A stretch of DNA of 64,000 nucleotides, from contig NC_058137.1 in the NCBI RefSeq assembly GCF_011075055.1, positions 14,741,463 through 14,805,462 of the forward strand. Reading direction: 5' to 3'. Both the position numbers and the translations under genes were made by a program. The notes below the pieces were generated by a model. It was given only the letters and a program-made list of their open reading frames with translations. It was not told the origin of the DNA and ran no database searches. This DNA is from Mangifera indica (lineage: Eukaryota; Streptophyta; Magnoliopsida; Sapindales; Anacardiaceae). This document shows, piece after piece, positions 11,625-24,060 of this stretch. The stretch's first letter is position 1. Every line of letters begins with the position of its first letter.

Positions 11625-13249
11625 ATAAGCCCATTACATTTGTCTTCCTTTAACCTTGAGGTGTTGGAGCAACTTAAAGTCTAAGTATAACGTAGGTTCT
11701 AAGGCTTATTCTTGGAATTTAAGGAAACAATTTTCTTAGATTGGGTTGAGGAATTTGATTGTGATAATCTTAAGAGGAATGGTCAGATCAAACATGGATA
11801 TGATTGGGATAGTAGGGGTGGAGATTATTGATCAGGTTATTCTTCATTTTGGTGGAGTAGCTTTAATGTTTGAGGAAAAAAGGCATTTGGCTATGTTAGA
11901 CTTCTTGGTCAAGGTAGGTCATAGTGTTTGGTCAGTGAAAGATGGCTATAAAAATGAGGTTTACATAACGCTCAAATTTGGAGGTAAAAATTTACCCTAA
12001 TGAAGTCTTGGGCTTTGAGTTTTATGGAAAGTGAGGAGACTCGCCTCAATAAAGGTGTGTGATAGGTGTTGTGATTATGTGGCACCTATAGGTACGTCTT
12101 ATGGTAAGATAGTCTTTTTGCATGAGTTAGCATGATTTTGAAAGTCAAAATATAGGTTTTAAGTGACACATGATTGTGTATAATAAGGTCATGCCCATAT
12201 GTCATGCCACATCAACCGAATAAGATGAATTTTTGTGAAATTCAAAATTTAGTGACACATACCCATATGCCTTAGACATATGTCTGTATGTGTGCTGAAC
12301 ATGGTTTTAGTTTATAAAAGATACATTGCTACATTTTAAGAAGGATTATCCTAATCTTTAAATGCATGAAACTGAGATAGAAAGAGAAAGATTTCCAAAC
12401 TAATCATCTAACTTCCATGTAATAACTTCGACAACTTGTTTCTGACGATGTGGTAATGAGGAAAAAAAAAAGAAAAGAAAGTTTGTTTGAATGATTGGTT
12501 TTTTCTATGAATCGAAATAAGTAAAGCTTACTATATTAGGGTTTAATTCAAATTATTGCTATTATTTTGTGAACCCTGATGATGATAATTTCCATGATAT
12601 TAATCAAGTTGTATAATGTGTATTATCATATTGCATGTTGAGGGTAAATTGATACATGATGATAATTGTGGTTATATGGTGAAACTTTAAGCATGTTTAA
12701 AGTTGCTAGATGAGATTATGTAGTGCATATAAACCTTTGAATAATGGTTGGTATGTTGATTCTTGTTAGTTAATCTTTATAGAGGAGAGTAGTGTTTGAT
12801 TTCCAATTATATGCTTACTTATAGTTTGGGTATATCTGTAAAGAGCTTTGAGTTAAGATGAAATAGATGTTATTTGACAATCTTAGCAAGTAAGAGAAAC
12901 AATATGAATGTGGTTTCAATGATAAATCTAGTGATAGATTGGTAGAATACTTATAAATTAGATTAAGAAGTAAAATTAGGTCATCCTTCTGAATTCTAGG
13001 TTCGACACACGGTCATGTGGTATGGAACACATGCCCATGTGCATGAATTCTAGGTTTCAAGACATTTTCTCGTTGTTCTAATAAGCTTTGAATGTTGTTG
13101 ATCAGTTAGAGGTATGCAGTAGTACCTCACTTGCCTAAGAGTGAAGTTATAATGTGGCATTAGATATATTGTTAAGTGAAAGTGAGAGCAAACTAGTTAA
13201 GCAAAGGCTTAAGATACATCCATGTTAGAGAATATAAGATTGTTATGAG
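11625..13249. other. Decayed retroelement internal and LTR-like DNA
   Basis: An open frame at 11746-12000 (84 codons) has no motif I recognise; it could be a leader or gag relic downstream of the 11613 primer site. Two places (12180-12300 and 13000-13060) carry decayed ACACAYGCCCATGTG-like phrases such as GGAACACATGCCCATGTG. These are common in long gypsy LTRs and untranslated regions of plants. Nothing here supports a host gene. Confidence 0.35.
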
Positions 13250-13907
13250 GGGCACTATGAGTATACAATCACTACACTGTCTATAATAAGACATCAAACC
13301 TATAGTAAGGTATATGCTCGTAGTGGAGTCTAGTTAAGATACAATAGTGTAGTAAAACATAAAGATAACTCACATAACCAAGTTGTCAAATCTCTGTATT
13401 CGATCTAGACCAATTGACCTAATATACAACTTCAGTGATCAAGAGAGACATAGTTTGATCTAAGAGTTATGACATATAACCTAAACATTTCTTAGAGTAC
13501 CATATGAGTACAACGATAAAACATAGGACCTGTCATCATCAATTTTATGTGCACTCATGTGTTGCATCAACCTTTCAATAAACAACTTTGATATGTAAAA
13601 CTTATCATCATCTGTCAATGAGGTCGTTTAATACTATGATAACTCTATTAATACTATTCATGCCTTAGTTATAATAATATTAGAGTTATAAACATTTAAA
13701 AAAGTCACCTAATGTTCATATAGGGTTCTTATGATTAAGAGTCATACACTAATCCCTTCGTTACAGTTTAACTATTCTTAAAACATTTGTTTAAACACAC
13801 ATTAATATACTTTATGGACAAAGAATGCCATGGGAAATTACAACTATGACCTTTATTAATGAATTTGTATTGTCATAAGGATTGAGTCTAAGACATCAAC
13901 CTTAACA
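13250..13907 (-). mobile_element. Partial LTR related to the 3939 and 11058 copies
   Basis: The right end reads CATCAACCTTAACA, so the minus strand begins TGTTAAGGTTGATG. About 450 bp is similar to the ends of the long LTRs, including a block around 13600-13780 that corresponds to 3620-3800. The boundary at 13907 abuts the gypsy integrase in mid-codon context, just after its RKDW motif, so this LTR arrived later and cut the integrase. Confidence 0.5.
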
Positions 13908-14300
13908 CATGTTCCAATCCTTTCTAGAGTTGTTTATTGTTTTCTTTATCATGGACTTGATTTCTTTGTTTGAGATTTCTACTAAGCCATTAGTTTGTGG
14001 ATGGTAGGGAGTTATAACTTTGTGGGTCATATTATATTTTTTCAATATTCTCTCTATCAAATAGTTGTAGAAATGTGAGCCACTATCACTTATGATTGCT
14101 TTAGGTGTGCCAAAATGAGTAAAGATTTTTCTTTTCAAGAATTTGACTACCATTTTTGCATCTTTGGTTAAAGTTGTTATAACTTCTGCTAATTTGGATA
14201 TGTAGTCAACTATGACTAGGACGTAGTGATTCTTGTATGATATTGGAAATGATCCTATGAAATTGATCCCCTAAACATCAAATAACTCCACTTCTAATAT
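13902..14300 (-). pseudogene. Ty3/gypsy integrase relic
   Basis: The minus-strand frame from 14153 reads GTPKAIISDSGSHF, containing the second catalytic aspartate, then HPQTNGLVEISNKEIK, containing the catalytic glutamate. These are the D and E of the integrase D,D-35-E triad. Upstream sequence to about 14300 continues the core with stops. The 3' end is lost after RKDW, where an LTR inserted at 13907. The family is Athila/Tat-like judging by neighbouring pol segments. Confidence 0.8.
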
Positions 14301-14699
14301 AATATTGAAGGGAATGTAATCTTTTCTTGATATGTTTCTTGTTCTTTGTCATCGGTCACAACTACTTATGAATTTTCTTATGTCTTGGAATAATGTAAGT
14401 TAATAAAATTCGCATTGTTCTTCTAGAGGAATTGAAATGTCTTCCAATTTTAATGAGTAATAATGGGTTAGTATATTGTGTACTTTGTTGTATGGCGTAC
14501 ATCATTATATTAGTTTGTCATAGCACTATTTGCATAGTAATGGTTCTTCCTAAAAGTAGCTTTTCGCACTATATAGAAATTTTTTCCTCTAGTGGAAGCT
14601 AAGGTTTGGTGATAAAACTCCACATACTAAGTAATTTACTATATCTGCATACCAAGGCTTAGTCCACTTAGATATTTTCATTAGCTACTTATTTGGGAA

Positions 14700-15190
14700 G
14701 ATATCGTCAATTGGTGATTCTTCAATAGTCCCCCAATATTTATCTTTTTCTAATAATGATAGATAGTCAACAACAACATTTTACACTTATTTCTTGTCTC
14801 ATATGTCCAAATCAAATTCTTATAAGAGGAGCATCCATCGTATCAATCATGGTTTAGTATCCTTCTTGTTAAGTATATATTTCAATGTTGCATGATCTGT
14901 GTATACGATAACCTTAAAGCCTACTAAGTATGATTAGAATTTTTTGATTTCTTATACCACTACTAATAGTTTTTTCTTTCTAGTTGCATAATTCATTTGT
15001 CTTCATCCAAAGTGTGGCTCGTATAATATACTACATATGGCTTATTGTCTCTCTTTTGTCTGAGTATTACTCATACAACATAGTCGCTTGCATCACATAT
15101 TATCTCAAACGGTACGTTCTAGTTAGGTGGTCACATAATTGGTGCTAAGATCAACGCTTCTTTCAACTAACAGAATGTATAAACACAATT
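14700..15190 (-). pseudogene. Ty3/gypsy RNase H and connection relic
   Basis: Read on the minus strand across stops, the segment gives ICDASDYVV, QKRDNKPYVVYYTSHTL, YTDHATLKYILNKKD and KPWYADIVNYLV. These are the RNase H domain and following linker of Athila/Tat-like gypsy elements. It lies in correct order between reverse transcriptase (upstream, higher coordinates) and integrase (downstream). A second, separate copy of the same region is at 20740-21162. Confidence 0.75.
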
Positions 15191-15195
15191 TTCAT

Positions 15196-16342
15196 TCAAA
15201 TCAAAAGTTTCATCTTTTGCAAGTTAGAGAAAGGTTTTGCAATTTTTAAGAAATCTTTTATAAATCTCTTATAGAAACTAGTATACCGAAGAAATCTTTT
15301 AACTCTTTTAACATCAGTTGGTGGTGGTAACTTTTTAGTCACTTCCACTTTGACTCGATCTACTTCTATCCCTCGTTCAAATACCATATGTCCAAGTACA
15401 ATCTATTCTTTGGCCATGAAATGACACATTTCTTACTCAAACACAAGATACACTTCCTCACACCTCTAAAAGAGCTTAGAAAGGTTAGCTAAATAATTGT
15501 CAAACATACTATTGTACTCTAAGAAATTATCCATGAAGACTTCCATTATACATTTAACAAAATCCAAGAATATGATTATCATGCATTATTGAAATGTAGT
15601 AGGTGTGACCCCAAAGGTTAGCAAAACTAAGGAAACACTAGAACTTCCTAGGTAAAGGTCTAGGTTTAAGCCTCTACTATGCTTGTGAAACCTTGACTTA
15701 CCTAGTATAGTGGTTATGGGTCTGGTTAATATGCCTCAAGTTTACCTGTCTAACAAATACAAACGAGGTCGTTGGTTATCAAAAAAATGTAGTAAGTGTG
15801 TTGTAAAGACCAAAATGCATTCTTCTGTAAGCGAATGTTTCGTATAGGTTGGTGAATATGGTCTTCTCTTGGTCATCTGGATGGATTGGAATTTAGAAGA
15901 ATCTTGAATACTTTTCTAGGTGACAAAAATATGAGTAATTGACTAATCTTTCCAAAACTTGGTTTATGAATGGTAAGGGAAAATGGTTTTTTCTGATGGA
16001 ATTGTTTAGTTTTTTGTAGTTAATACAAATGCACTATCTCATTACTATCTTGGTTAGAATCAATTTATTATTCTTATTCTTCATAATTATCATCCCTAAT
16101 TTCCTACAAACTACATGCACTAGACTTACCTAGTTGTTGCCATAAATAAGGTATATGACTCTTGCATCTAGTAGCTTAATAACTTCTTTTCGGACAACTT
16201 CCTTCATGTTAAGGTTGAGTTTCCACTTATTCTCTATAAATAGCTTGTGATCATTATATGGCATGTATATGAAGAGGTTGATGCCCTTCAAGTCGTGAAT
16301 ATCAAGATAAACAAAGTTTGGTCTAAGATATGCATACCTCAA
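15196..16342 (-). pseudogene. Ty3/gypsy reverse transcriptase relic
   Basis: The minus-strand order is LNLNMKEVVRKEVIKLLDARVIYLI (16342-16130, finger region), the palm with FMDNF near 15527, then KRVKRFLRYTSFYKRFIKDFLKIAKP (15387-15196, thumb end). The family active site is F/Y-M/L-D-D; here the second aspartate reads asparagine, so catalysis would be lost. Many stops and frameshifts lie between 15400 and 16130. Gag and protease relics follow upstream in the expected order. Confidence 0.8.
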
Positions 16343-16679
16343 CTTGGCTGGTAATGGTTTTAGTTCTACTTGAGGTATACCTTTTGCCAGTTGTTGTAAT
16401 ATGTTTGTATTTTATTTCATTGTAATCTGTTGAATGTCTTTCTACTTAAGTCATGAAACAAATCATGTCGATTCAATTGCTTTTAGATGTTATGCATGTT
16501 CTACTATTTTAAGGTTCTTATGATTCGTATAGTTGTTATGTGACTAGGTAGAATTCTAGTGCGTCTTCTAGGAAGGTTTTTTTGAATATTGAATTCACGC
16601 ATTTCTCGATTACATCAACCCTACAACAAGATTAACAGTCTAGGGTTGTTTAGTTAGTTTAAAAATGTTGAATGCAATC

Positions 16680-17260
16680 TTCTTTTGCCTTATCCCAAAC
16701 GTTAATGTCCCATTCTTTACACCTATGATCACTCTAGCTATTACCAAAAATGGTCATCCAAGGATTATGGGGATATTAGCATCTTCTTTTATCTCTAAGA
16801 CTATAAAGTCAACCAAAATATAAAATTTACCTACTCATATTAAAACGTTCTCTAGTGCTCTACTCGGATACTTGATAGGTTTATTGACTAACTATAAAGT
16901 GACTATCGTGAGCTTAAGTTCTCTAATATCTTGGCTTGTACAAATTAAGAGTGACATAAGGCTAATACTTGTTCCTAAGTCGTATAGCGCTTTGTTAAAG
17001 GATTTGTTCCTTATAGTACATGATATAAATAATTCATAGATCCTTTAATTTTGGTGGCAACTTGTTCTTGAGAATAACATTGCATTCTTCTAAAAGGATT
17101 ATTGTGTCAAACTCTTTTAAAAACTTTGCATATGCAATCATCTGGGTTATTGCTTTGAGAAATGATACGTTCAAATTTATTTATTTAAATATCTCTAAAA
17201 TTTGTCGAATTGTTGGTCTAATTTTGTCTTATGGTATCTTTAAGGAAATAGGAAAGTAGT
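16680..17260 (-). pseudogene. Ty3/gypsy gag C-terminus and aspartic protease relic
   Basis: The minus strand of 17259-17040 reads QILEIFKQINLNVSFLKA, AYAKFLKEFD and LEECNVILKNKLPPKLKD, the conserved gag-protease linker of Athila/Tat-like elements. Next come ALYDLGTSISLM (protease active site D-L/S/T-G), FYILVDFIVLEIKED and NIPIILG, the flap and end of the protease. Scattered stops interrupt all parts. The linear order gag-protease-reverse transcriptase-RNase H-integrase confirms a gypsy element. Confidence 0.75.
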
Positions 17261-17299
17261 ACTCGATCTCAAGGTCAAAACATAGTTTTTGTCACCCTT

Positions 17300-18719
17300 G
17301 ATTTGGTCACTAAACAAAGCCTGCAAAGGAAGAACAAGAGTGTTCAACTCTTAAAAGTGCAAATAAAAGAAAAAAATCCTTAGTCTAGTAAGATTAAGAA
17401 TTATATTAGTATTAATTTTAGCATCAATCCCCAACAACATCGGCAAGAACTTGTTATGTCACGCTCGCAAGTGCATAAATCATCAAGTAAAATAATAGAT
17501 ATTGATCTTATAGGGATTGGAAAATTGACTACTAATTTGTTTCAAAGTTTGCATTAGCTAAGGAAACCATATATATAAAAGACTTGTAATGTAAGAATGT
17601 GTCTACTACTACTTCTAAACTCTAAACTTGTTACATGTGCAACCAATTAAAGTAATTGGAAAAATATGATTGCAACATTACTACCAAACTTCGTATATTA
17701 AAAGACTTCAAAGAACTTAGATTTCATCGACAATCCTTCAGAAGACTGTGGTATGAATAAAACTACTAAAGTAATCGTGATATAATGCCAGCTGAATATC
17801 CGAAGTTACCTTAGTTCCCTTTACAAGGTTGACTGAGCATGTAAATTAAAAGCTCTTACTTTTGTGGCTACTTGTATAATAATTACCCATTATGTCTTAA
17901 GACTCCAATTACTTTGTAAAGAATTGATCTATTTCTAGTATCAAATTTCCATGTTTAATGAATGCATGCATTAATCTTATACCTATCTTTCAATAGCCTA
18001 CATAAGTTTATTTACATGTGCAAAGATGGGCCTCTATCTTTGCCACAAGCAATGAATAATCATCTATTAAATCAAAATATAACGATATTATAAATATAAA
18101 TAATGTACTACAAAATTATAGGGACTATCATATTTCCTTTAGTTCCAAGAATAAAAAGGTTTTAGTCACTTATACTAAAAACAAACACATAACAATAATT
18201 ATATGTAAACATCATGCTTAAAAAATTGAGAGATTGCCTATAATGTGTATGCATGTTCAAGGATCTAGTTATCACTTTCATCTGCTATTGTGCACTTGAT
18301 CTAGTACTCTTAATGACTTATGAAATGTAGGTTGTGAATAGTTGTATTGCTCAAAGCTTTCCCTGTGAATTGCTTTTTGAAGGAATTCTCTTGCTAATGG
18401 CTTTAAGTTTATATATGTCCTTCTCCACACAGTAACGTAAATACTAGATTTTTTCTTGATCTTAGTTTAATGCTAAATTCATTTCATTCAAATTCTTTGA
18501 TGTTGGCAACTACATATTTGTTTCCTATTTCTTGCCTGCATATCTACTTTCTCCTAATGCAATTGAAAGATTCCTATGATTTTTTTTCTTATAACAAGTC
18601 TTTCATGTTTTCTTCCTTTTTCCTACAGAACAAAAATAAAACAAATAATATATATCTAGGAATATTAATATTAATTAATTGAAATCCTAAATTAATTTAT
18701 TATTAAAATGCAGAAATTT
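17300..18719. other. Non-coding region, element leader
   Basis: CACGCTCGCAAGTGCATAAATC at about 17461 and the following AGGGATTGG match the CGCAAGTGCACGAATC...AGGGATT motif that recurs near Athila/Tat-like elements in many plants. The rest is AT-rich and shows no coding sequence. A 70-codon frame at 18470 is not supported by any motif. Confidence 0.4.
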
Positions 18720-19222
18720 ATGCTTTTAGACACGATATACAAGTGTGTATTCTGAGCACAACAAAGTCAAGGGTATTTTGGGATTATGTAAAAGATAGTA
18801 GTAGAGTCTCTTATTTACTAAGTTATTTTTCACTCACTCCCCACTTTTATGTGTGCAGATACAAGTGATCATGATGATTATAGGGTGAGTTGAGGTCAAT
18901 AAGCATAATCAACATGAGGGAATATTTGTCATTACATACGTTTATGTATTTATGATGTTTTGTATAGAAGATTTGAGGTGTTATGTTTTATTTATGATTT
19001 ACTGCACATTTTGTCTTTCATGGGACACATTGGTTTTATGAGTTATATTACATCCTTTGTATGCTTATATAGTCTTATTTATTAAGTGTATTTTAGTATT
19101 TTTATATTTTGGTGATGAATGTTAGTAATGGATTTTTAAATATCAAGTAAATGCATGCTTATGTAGTCAAAGTAGTGACATTTTCCTCTAAATGATAGTG
19201 CTTATGGAGGGGGGTATTACAA
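18720..19222 (+). mobile_element. Probable gypsy LTR 3' part
   Basis: The segment resembles 25950-26326. Both run from TTACTAAGT through a TTTTAGTGTGCAG/TTTTGTAGGTG block to long T-rich tracts, and both end in a GGGGTATTAC or GGAGTGTTACA terminus. After the end, AGAGTATCACATG may be a decayed primer-binding site. The start is unclear. Confidence 0.4.
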
Positions 19223-19499
19223 GAGTATCACATGAATTCACCAAAATAGTTTATAAATTAAGCAAACAACCAATGTGAAAAGATTATCCCTTAATCTTAT
19301 GAAACTCTCTCGTGAAGTCTTCTTGCCTTGACTTTGTGTCCTGTTTGGTTTGTCATCCTTATTAAAAATGCTTATGAACTGAAAATGGATAACTACAACA
19401 ACAAAAACAAAGAAACATAAAACATGATACCTTAGGAAAATTAAAAACAAAAATAAAAAATCTCAGATTGCTTCCCAATAGTACTTGTTTTAAATCATT

Positions 19500-20934
19500 A
19501 GCTTGACCTCGTTTTAAAGATCAGGTAGGAGAAAGCTCTAATAGTGGGTATGAGATGCTTACTTAGCTTAGATCATTGATTAGATATAACTTTAGGTGTT
19601 GTCCATTTACTTTGAAAGCCCCAAATTTCTTACTCAAAACCTTCACTACTTTATGTGGGAATACCTTTATTACCTTCAATGGTCTTGACCAACACAATTT
19701 CAACTTCCCTGTGAAGAGTTTCTATCATGAGTTAAATAAAAGTACTAATTCTCCATCGGTGAACTCATTTTTCAATATGTGCTTCTCATGTCATCGTTTG
19801 GTATGCTCTTTGTATATCCTTGTATTTTCATAGGCGTCAAGCCTAAATTCCTACAATTCATTTAACTATAGTAACCATTTCTTTCTGGCCTCCTTGAGAT
19901 CAAAATTTAGGAATTTAATGGCCAATTAAACTTTGTATTTCAACTTAACTGGCAAGTAGCAAGATTCCTCATGTACAAGCTGATAAAGAGAAGTACTGAT
20001 AAGGCTCTTATATACTATAAAACATCATCTAATCAGGTACTCTAATCTTTCCTTGATGCACTCATTGTTTGCCCACTTATTTGTAGATAGTAGGGTGTTG
20101 TAACCTTGTGCATGACTTTATGCTTCTTCAAGACTCTTTTAAACAACTTGATGAAAAAATGCGACCTTAAATCGCTAATAATTGACCTTAAAATACCAAA
20201 CCTTGCAAAGATGAACTTCTTTAGGAAATTAACTATGACTCGAGCATTATTTTAGCGGCTTGATAATGTTTCAACATATTTTGACATGTAATCCACAGTA
20301 AAAAGTATGTCGTGATATCCATAAAAAGCCAAAAAAAATCCCATAAAGTGTATTCCCCATACATCAAAGCATACAACCTTCGATATTATACATAAGGCAT
20401 TTCATTCCTTTTTGTGATGGTCTTAGTCCTTTGACATCTATCATATTTACTTACAAATCTCTAAGTGTCTTAGAATAGAGTAGGCCATTAAAATCCATAT
20501 TGTAATGTCATTGTAGTTGTCTTGGATACACTAAAATGTCCTCCAATTTCCAATGAGTGACAATGGGTTAGGACATTTTCTACCTCATTGTACAGTACAC
20601 ATCGTCATATTAACCTATTAAAGTAGCATTTGTATAATAGCAATTCCTCCCAAAAAAATTTTGTGCTTTATTGAGAAACTTCTTTTGCTAAGGAAACTCT
20701 ACTCAGACTATAACACCTAACATATTAGATAGTTTACAATGTTTGCATACCAAGGTATATTCCAATGGGATACTTGCATAAGTAGCTCATTAGGGAATGC
20801 ATCATCACTTGGTAGTTTTTCCTTAATTTTCCTATATTTATCTCTTTCAATTTTGGACAAATGGTCTATGACGACATTTTTGTCCTTTTCTTATCACAAA
20901 TCTCCAAGTCAAACTTTTTAAGAAAAAGGATCCA
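19500..20934 (-). pseudogene. Second Ty3/gypsy integrase relic
   Basis: Downstream of RNase H on the minus strand the frames contain DHLSKIERDKYRKIKEKLPSDDAFPNE and NIPWYANIVNYL. These lead into an H-x-H-C-x-C-like zinc region near 20560-20430 and a heavily stopped integrase core to about 19900. A C-terminal stretch (LRSRW-like) lies near 19600. It resembles the 13900-15190 relic and is a separate insertion of the same lineage. Confidence 0.65.
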
Positions 20935-21170
20935 TCATATTAGACATGGCTTAACACCTTTCTTATTAAGTAGGCATTTGATGGTTACGTGGTATATGTA
21001 TACAATCACCTTAGATCCCACAAAATATGATATGAATTTATCAAATGCGAACACCACTACAAGTAGCTCCTTCTTAGTTGTTGCATAGTAAATTTGTGCT
21101 TTGTCCAAAGTATAACTTGCATAGTAGATTACAATGCTTTCATATAAACTATGTGCATGCACTTAAGCCA
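20935..21170 (-). pseudogene. Second Ty3/gypsy RNase H relic
   Basis: The open piece reads YYASYTLDKAQIYYATTKKELL, VVFAFDKFISYFVGSKVIVY and IKCLLNKKGVKP. These are the RNase H signature residues of gypsy elements, including K-E-L-L before the central helix. It is open for 76 codons, which is longer than most neighbouring fragments. The reverse transcriptase that should precede it is absent because the hAT element lies immediately upstream at 21240. Confidence 0.75.
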
Positions 21171-21239
21171 CTAAACATATATCTCAGGCTTGTAATTCAC
21201 ATTCACCCTTAAATCATATTACTTTAATACCATAATTCA

Positions 21240-24060
21240 TGTGTACACCTAGACATGGTAATTGGCTGACCCGACTTGAAGCATAGGAAAATGATCCGAC
21301 TTGGCATTGTAACTGGTCTCGCTAGACCCTGTGGACCTTTCAGGTTGTGTTGTGTCACAAGCCTGGGCATTAGGCCCTTAGGCCTTTTGAGTCATTTTAT
21401 AGGCCCAACCTAACCCATCATTATTCCATTTGAATTTAAAAAAAAAAAAAAAGTTTTCTACTTATATAATTCCTCCCTTCCTTTTCCAAATTTCATATAC
21501 ACTCACACTTACACTTTCAATCTCATATTCTTTCATCAAGTTTCATTATAAAACTCTTTTAATTCGCAAACAATAATTTTTTGTGTTTATAATTTCGTTT
21601 TCATTTCAATTTTGTCAATTAATTATAAATTTTTGTTATAATTTAATTTATCAAAAATATTTTACAAATCAATCTAAGGTCAAATGATTTCAATCCATTT
21701 GAATATTATTATGTTAGCATTGATGATATTATTGATGATGAATGTGAAACAAGTGGAGCACTAATTGATGAAAGTGGAAAAACCACAAGTTCAACAGTGA
21801 GAAAAAGAAAGCAAAAGTCAATGGTATGAGATCACTTCGATCAAACATAAAAAACGATTGAAAGAAAAGTAATTTGCTGAGCAGTGTGCAAACACTGTGG
21901 TTCATGTTTAACATGTGCAAGTTCAAGTGGCACAAGACATCTTCACCAACATATTACTAATTATTATAAAAAAATTTCATACAAGCTCAATGAGTGAAAA
22001 ACAAGTTGCCTTCATTTGATTGCGATCTATTGGTTTCGATGCCAATGCAACAAGAGGTTTGAGTGATTCTGAACACATGGGAGAAATATCCACTTTCACG
22101 TATGATCAAATGAAAATGTGAGACTATATAGTCAAGTATGTTGTTGCTTTTGACCAACATTTTTCTTATGTTTAAGATGATATAGAATAGTATTCAACCA
22201 ACATTTAAAAGAATTCCTAGGTTAACTCTTAGGTCAAACATTTTTAGAAATTATGAATTAATGAAATTAAAAGTTATTGGAGAACTTAATAATTTTAATT
22301 GTGTAATTTCAATAACTTCATATTTTTGGATAACTACAAATCAAGACATAAGGTACATATACGTAACTGTTTATTACATTAATTTTGATTGATAATTATG
22401 CAAAAAAATTATTACATTTAGAAATTTAGAATCTCTTTATAGTTTTCTTACAATTTATTGAGCATTAGCAAATATTTTTTATGAATATAAAATTAATAAT
22501 TCTATTTTTACCATTACTTTTGATTATGTAAAAAATAATGATATAGTTATTGAATTAATGTTTACTTATATATCTATTCCATTTAATGGAAGACTATTTC
22601 ATATTAGATATACAAATCATATTATTAATTTAATAGCTCAAAATGGTTTAAACATTACTAAAAATGAGACATCAACAATTAGACATGTCATCACATAACA
22701 AATGTAAGCATATCATGAATTATGTAAATCAATGGGGTTAAGACAAAAAAAACAAAATTAAAAGCAAATGTTAAAACAAAGTGGAATTCAACATACTTCA
22801 TGTTAAAAACATATGAAGGATTTGAAGTATTTATAACACGGTTCTTCAATATCTAACCAAAAGATTCAAAATTTTTTTTTTATTATAGATTATGATTGAA
22901 AGTTTGCTATGACTTTAATGGACATGTTAGAGCCATTGAAGACAACTACAGTCCAATGATCAAATGTGTACTATTCAACAACTTGTTTAATTTTGTATAG
23001 TATGATAAAAATTGGTGATATTTTTTTAAGATCATAACACTTTCCAAAATATATTTAGATAAATAGAACATAGATTTAAAAAATATTTGAACAAAATTCC
23101 ACTACTTTATGTCGCTACCACTGTTGTAGCTTCTAAGGCAAAAATATTATAAGTAAAAAATGTGTTTAATGCTATTAATGATAATTTATTAATTGCCACC
23201 ATTGTTAATTGTATAAACAATGTTAAAGAATTTATATTGGAAATGTATAGTATTTATAAACATACATATGCAAGGATTGGATAAAGTTTAGAATAGAAGG
23301 AAAGTTCTACTAGTTTAGACAGAAAAAAGTTGTGCATATGGTCGATCATGAGCAAAGGAAAGAACCCAATAAGTCATAGTTTAAATTATAGTGAGTTTTA
23401 TAATTATATCAATATTGATCATTATCCAAAAATTGTTTAATAATATGGTCATGAGAAATTAAATGTTTTGGTATGGTGGAAAGAAAAGGCAAAACGTTTT
23501 CTTGTGTTTACAACCATGGCCCCTAGATCTATTAACCCTTTTAGTTTTGGTTGTAGCATCAGAATATGCTTTTAATGTAGGTGGATGCATGTTGGATGAT
23601 ATGCAATCCAGTTTGCACTTAAAAATGGTTAAGACGATATATATGAAGGATTAGGTTAAAACTGATTTCAAATTGCATAATTAGGTCGTAGAAGATATCT
23701 TCGAAGAATTTAAGAACCTGGACATTGAGGATGAGTAAATGGATGATATATATATCATATTTATATTTGTAATTGTATATTATGTAAATTATTTTTTTTG
23801 TAATATGTTATAATATTTTTTATCATGTAACCATGGTATTCTTCCGCCACATGTGAAAAATTATCAATAAAATATCTAGGTTAATATATCAGTTTTAGTA
23901 ATTGGAAAATGATTTGTGTTTAAATTTTGTTATTAAAAAATAAAAAAATTTGTTTAAACGTGTCAGCTTGACGACCTACACAGTTGACCTGACATAACCT
24001 CTAAGCCTAATGGGTCACATCACAATCAGCTTGGCTCAACCCTACATAGATCATTGATGC
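21240..24060 (+). mobile_element. Dead hAT-family DNA transposon
   Basis: A hAT-type transposase relic occupies 21780-23660. It is flanked by subterminal GC-richer segments rich in ACCCGAC/GGTCA and GGCCTAA/TTAGGCC phrases (21250-21420 and 23960-24050), a hallmark of hAT ends. The outer ends TAGACATGG (left) and CTATGTAGGG (right, reverse complement) may be diverged terminal inverted repeats. The 8-bp target duplication is not exact: GTGTACAC versus ATGCACAC is the best guess. It inserted next to, or within, the gypsy relic on its left. Confidence 0.7.
21780..23660 (+). pseudogene. hAT transposase relic
   Basis: Across frames, the domains occur in order. First is a BED zinc finger (KSMVWDHFDQT, C-KH-C, then RHLHQHI) at 21780-21960. 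A stretch FDANATRGLSDSE and DQMKM follows. The central catalytic region is WITTNQDIRYIYVTVYYINFD, then FDYVKNNDIVIEL and NGRLFHIRYTNHIINLIAQNGLN around 22320-22680. The C-terminal dimerisation domain near 23480-23650 contains VVASEYAFNVGGCMLDDMQSSLHLKMV. At least a dozen stops and frameshifts abolish function. Confidence 0.8.

Noticed and set aside
21240..24060. A domesticated hAT transposase gene
   Set aside because: The domains are recognisable but broken by many stops in every frame, and terminal sequences flank it as in an ordinary dead transposon.
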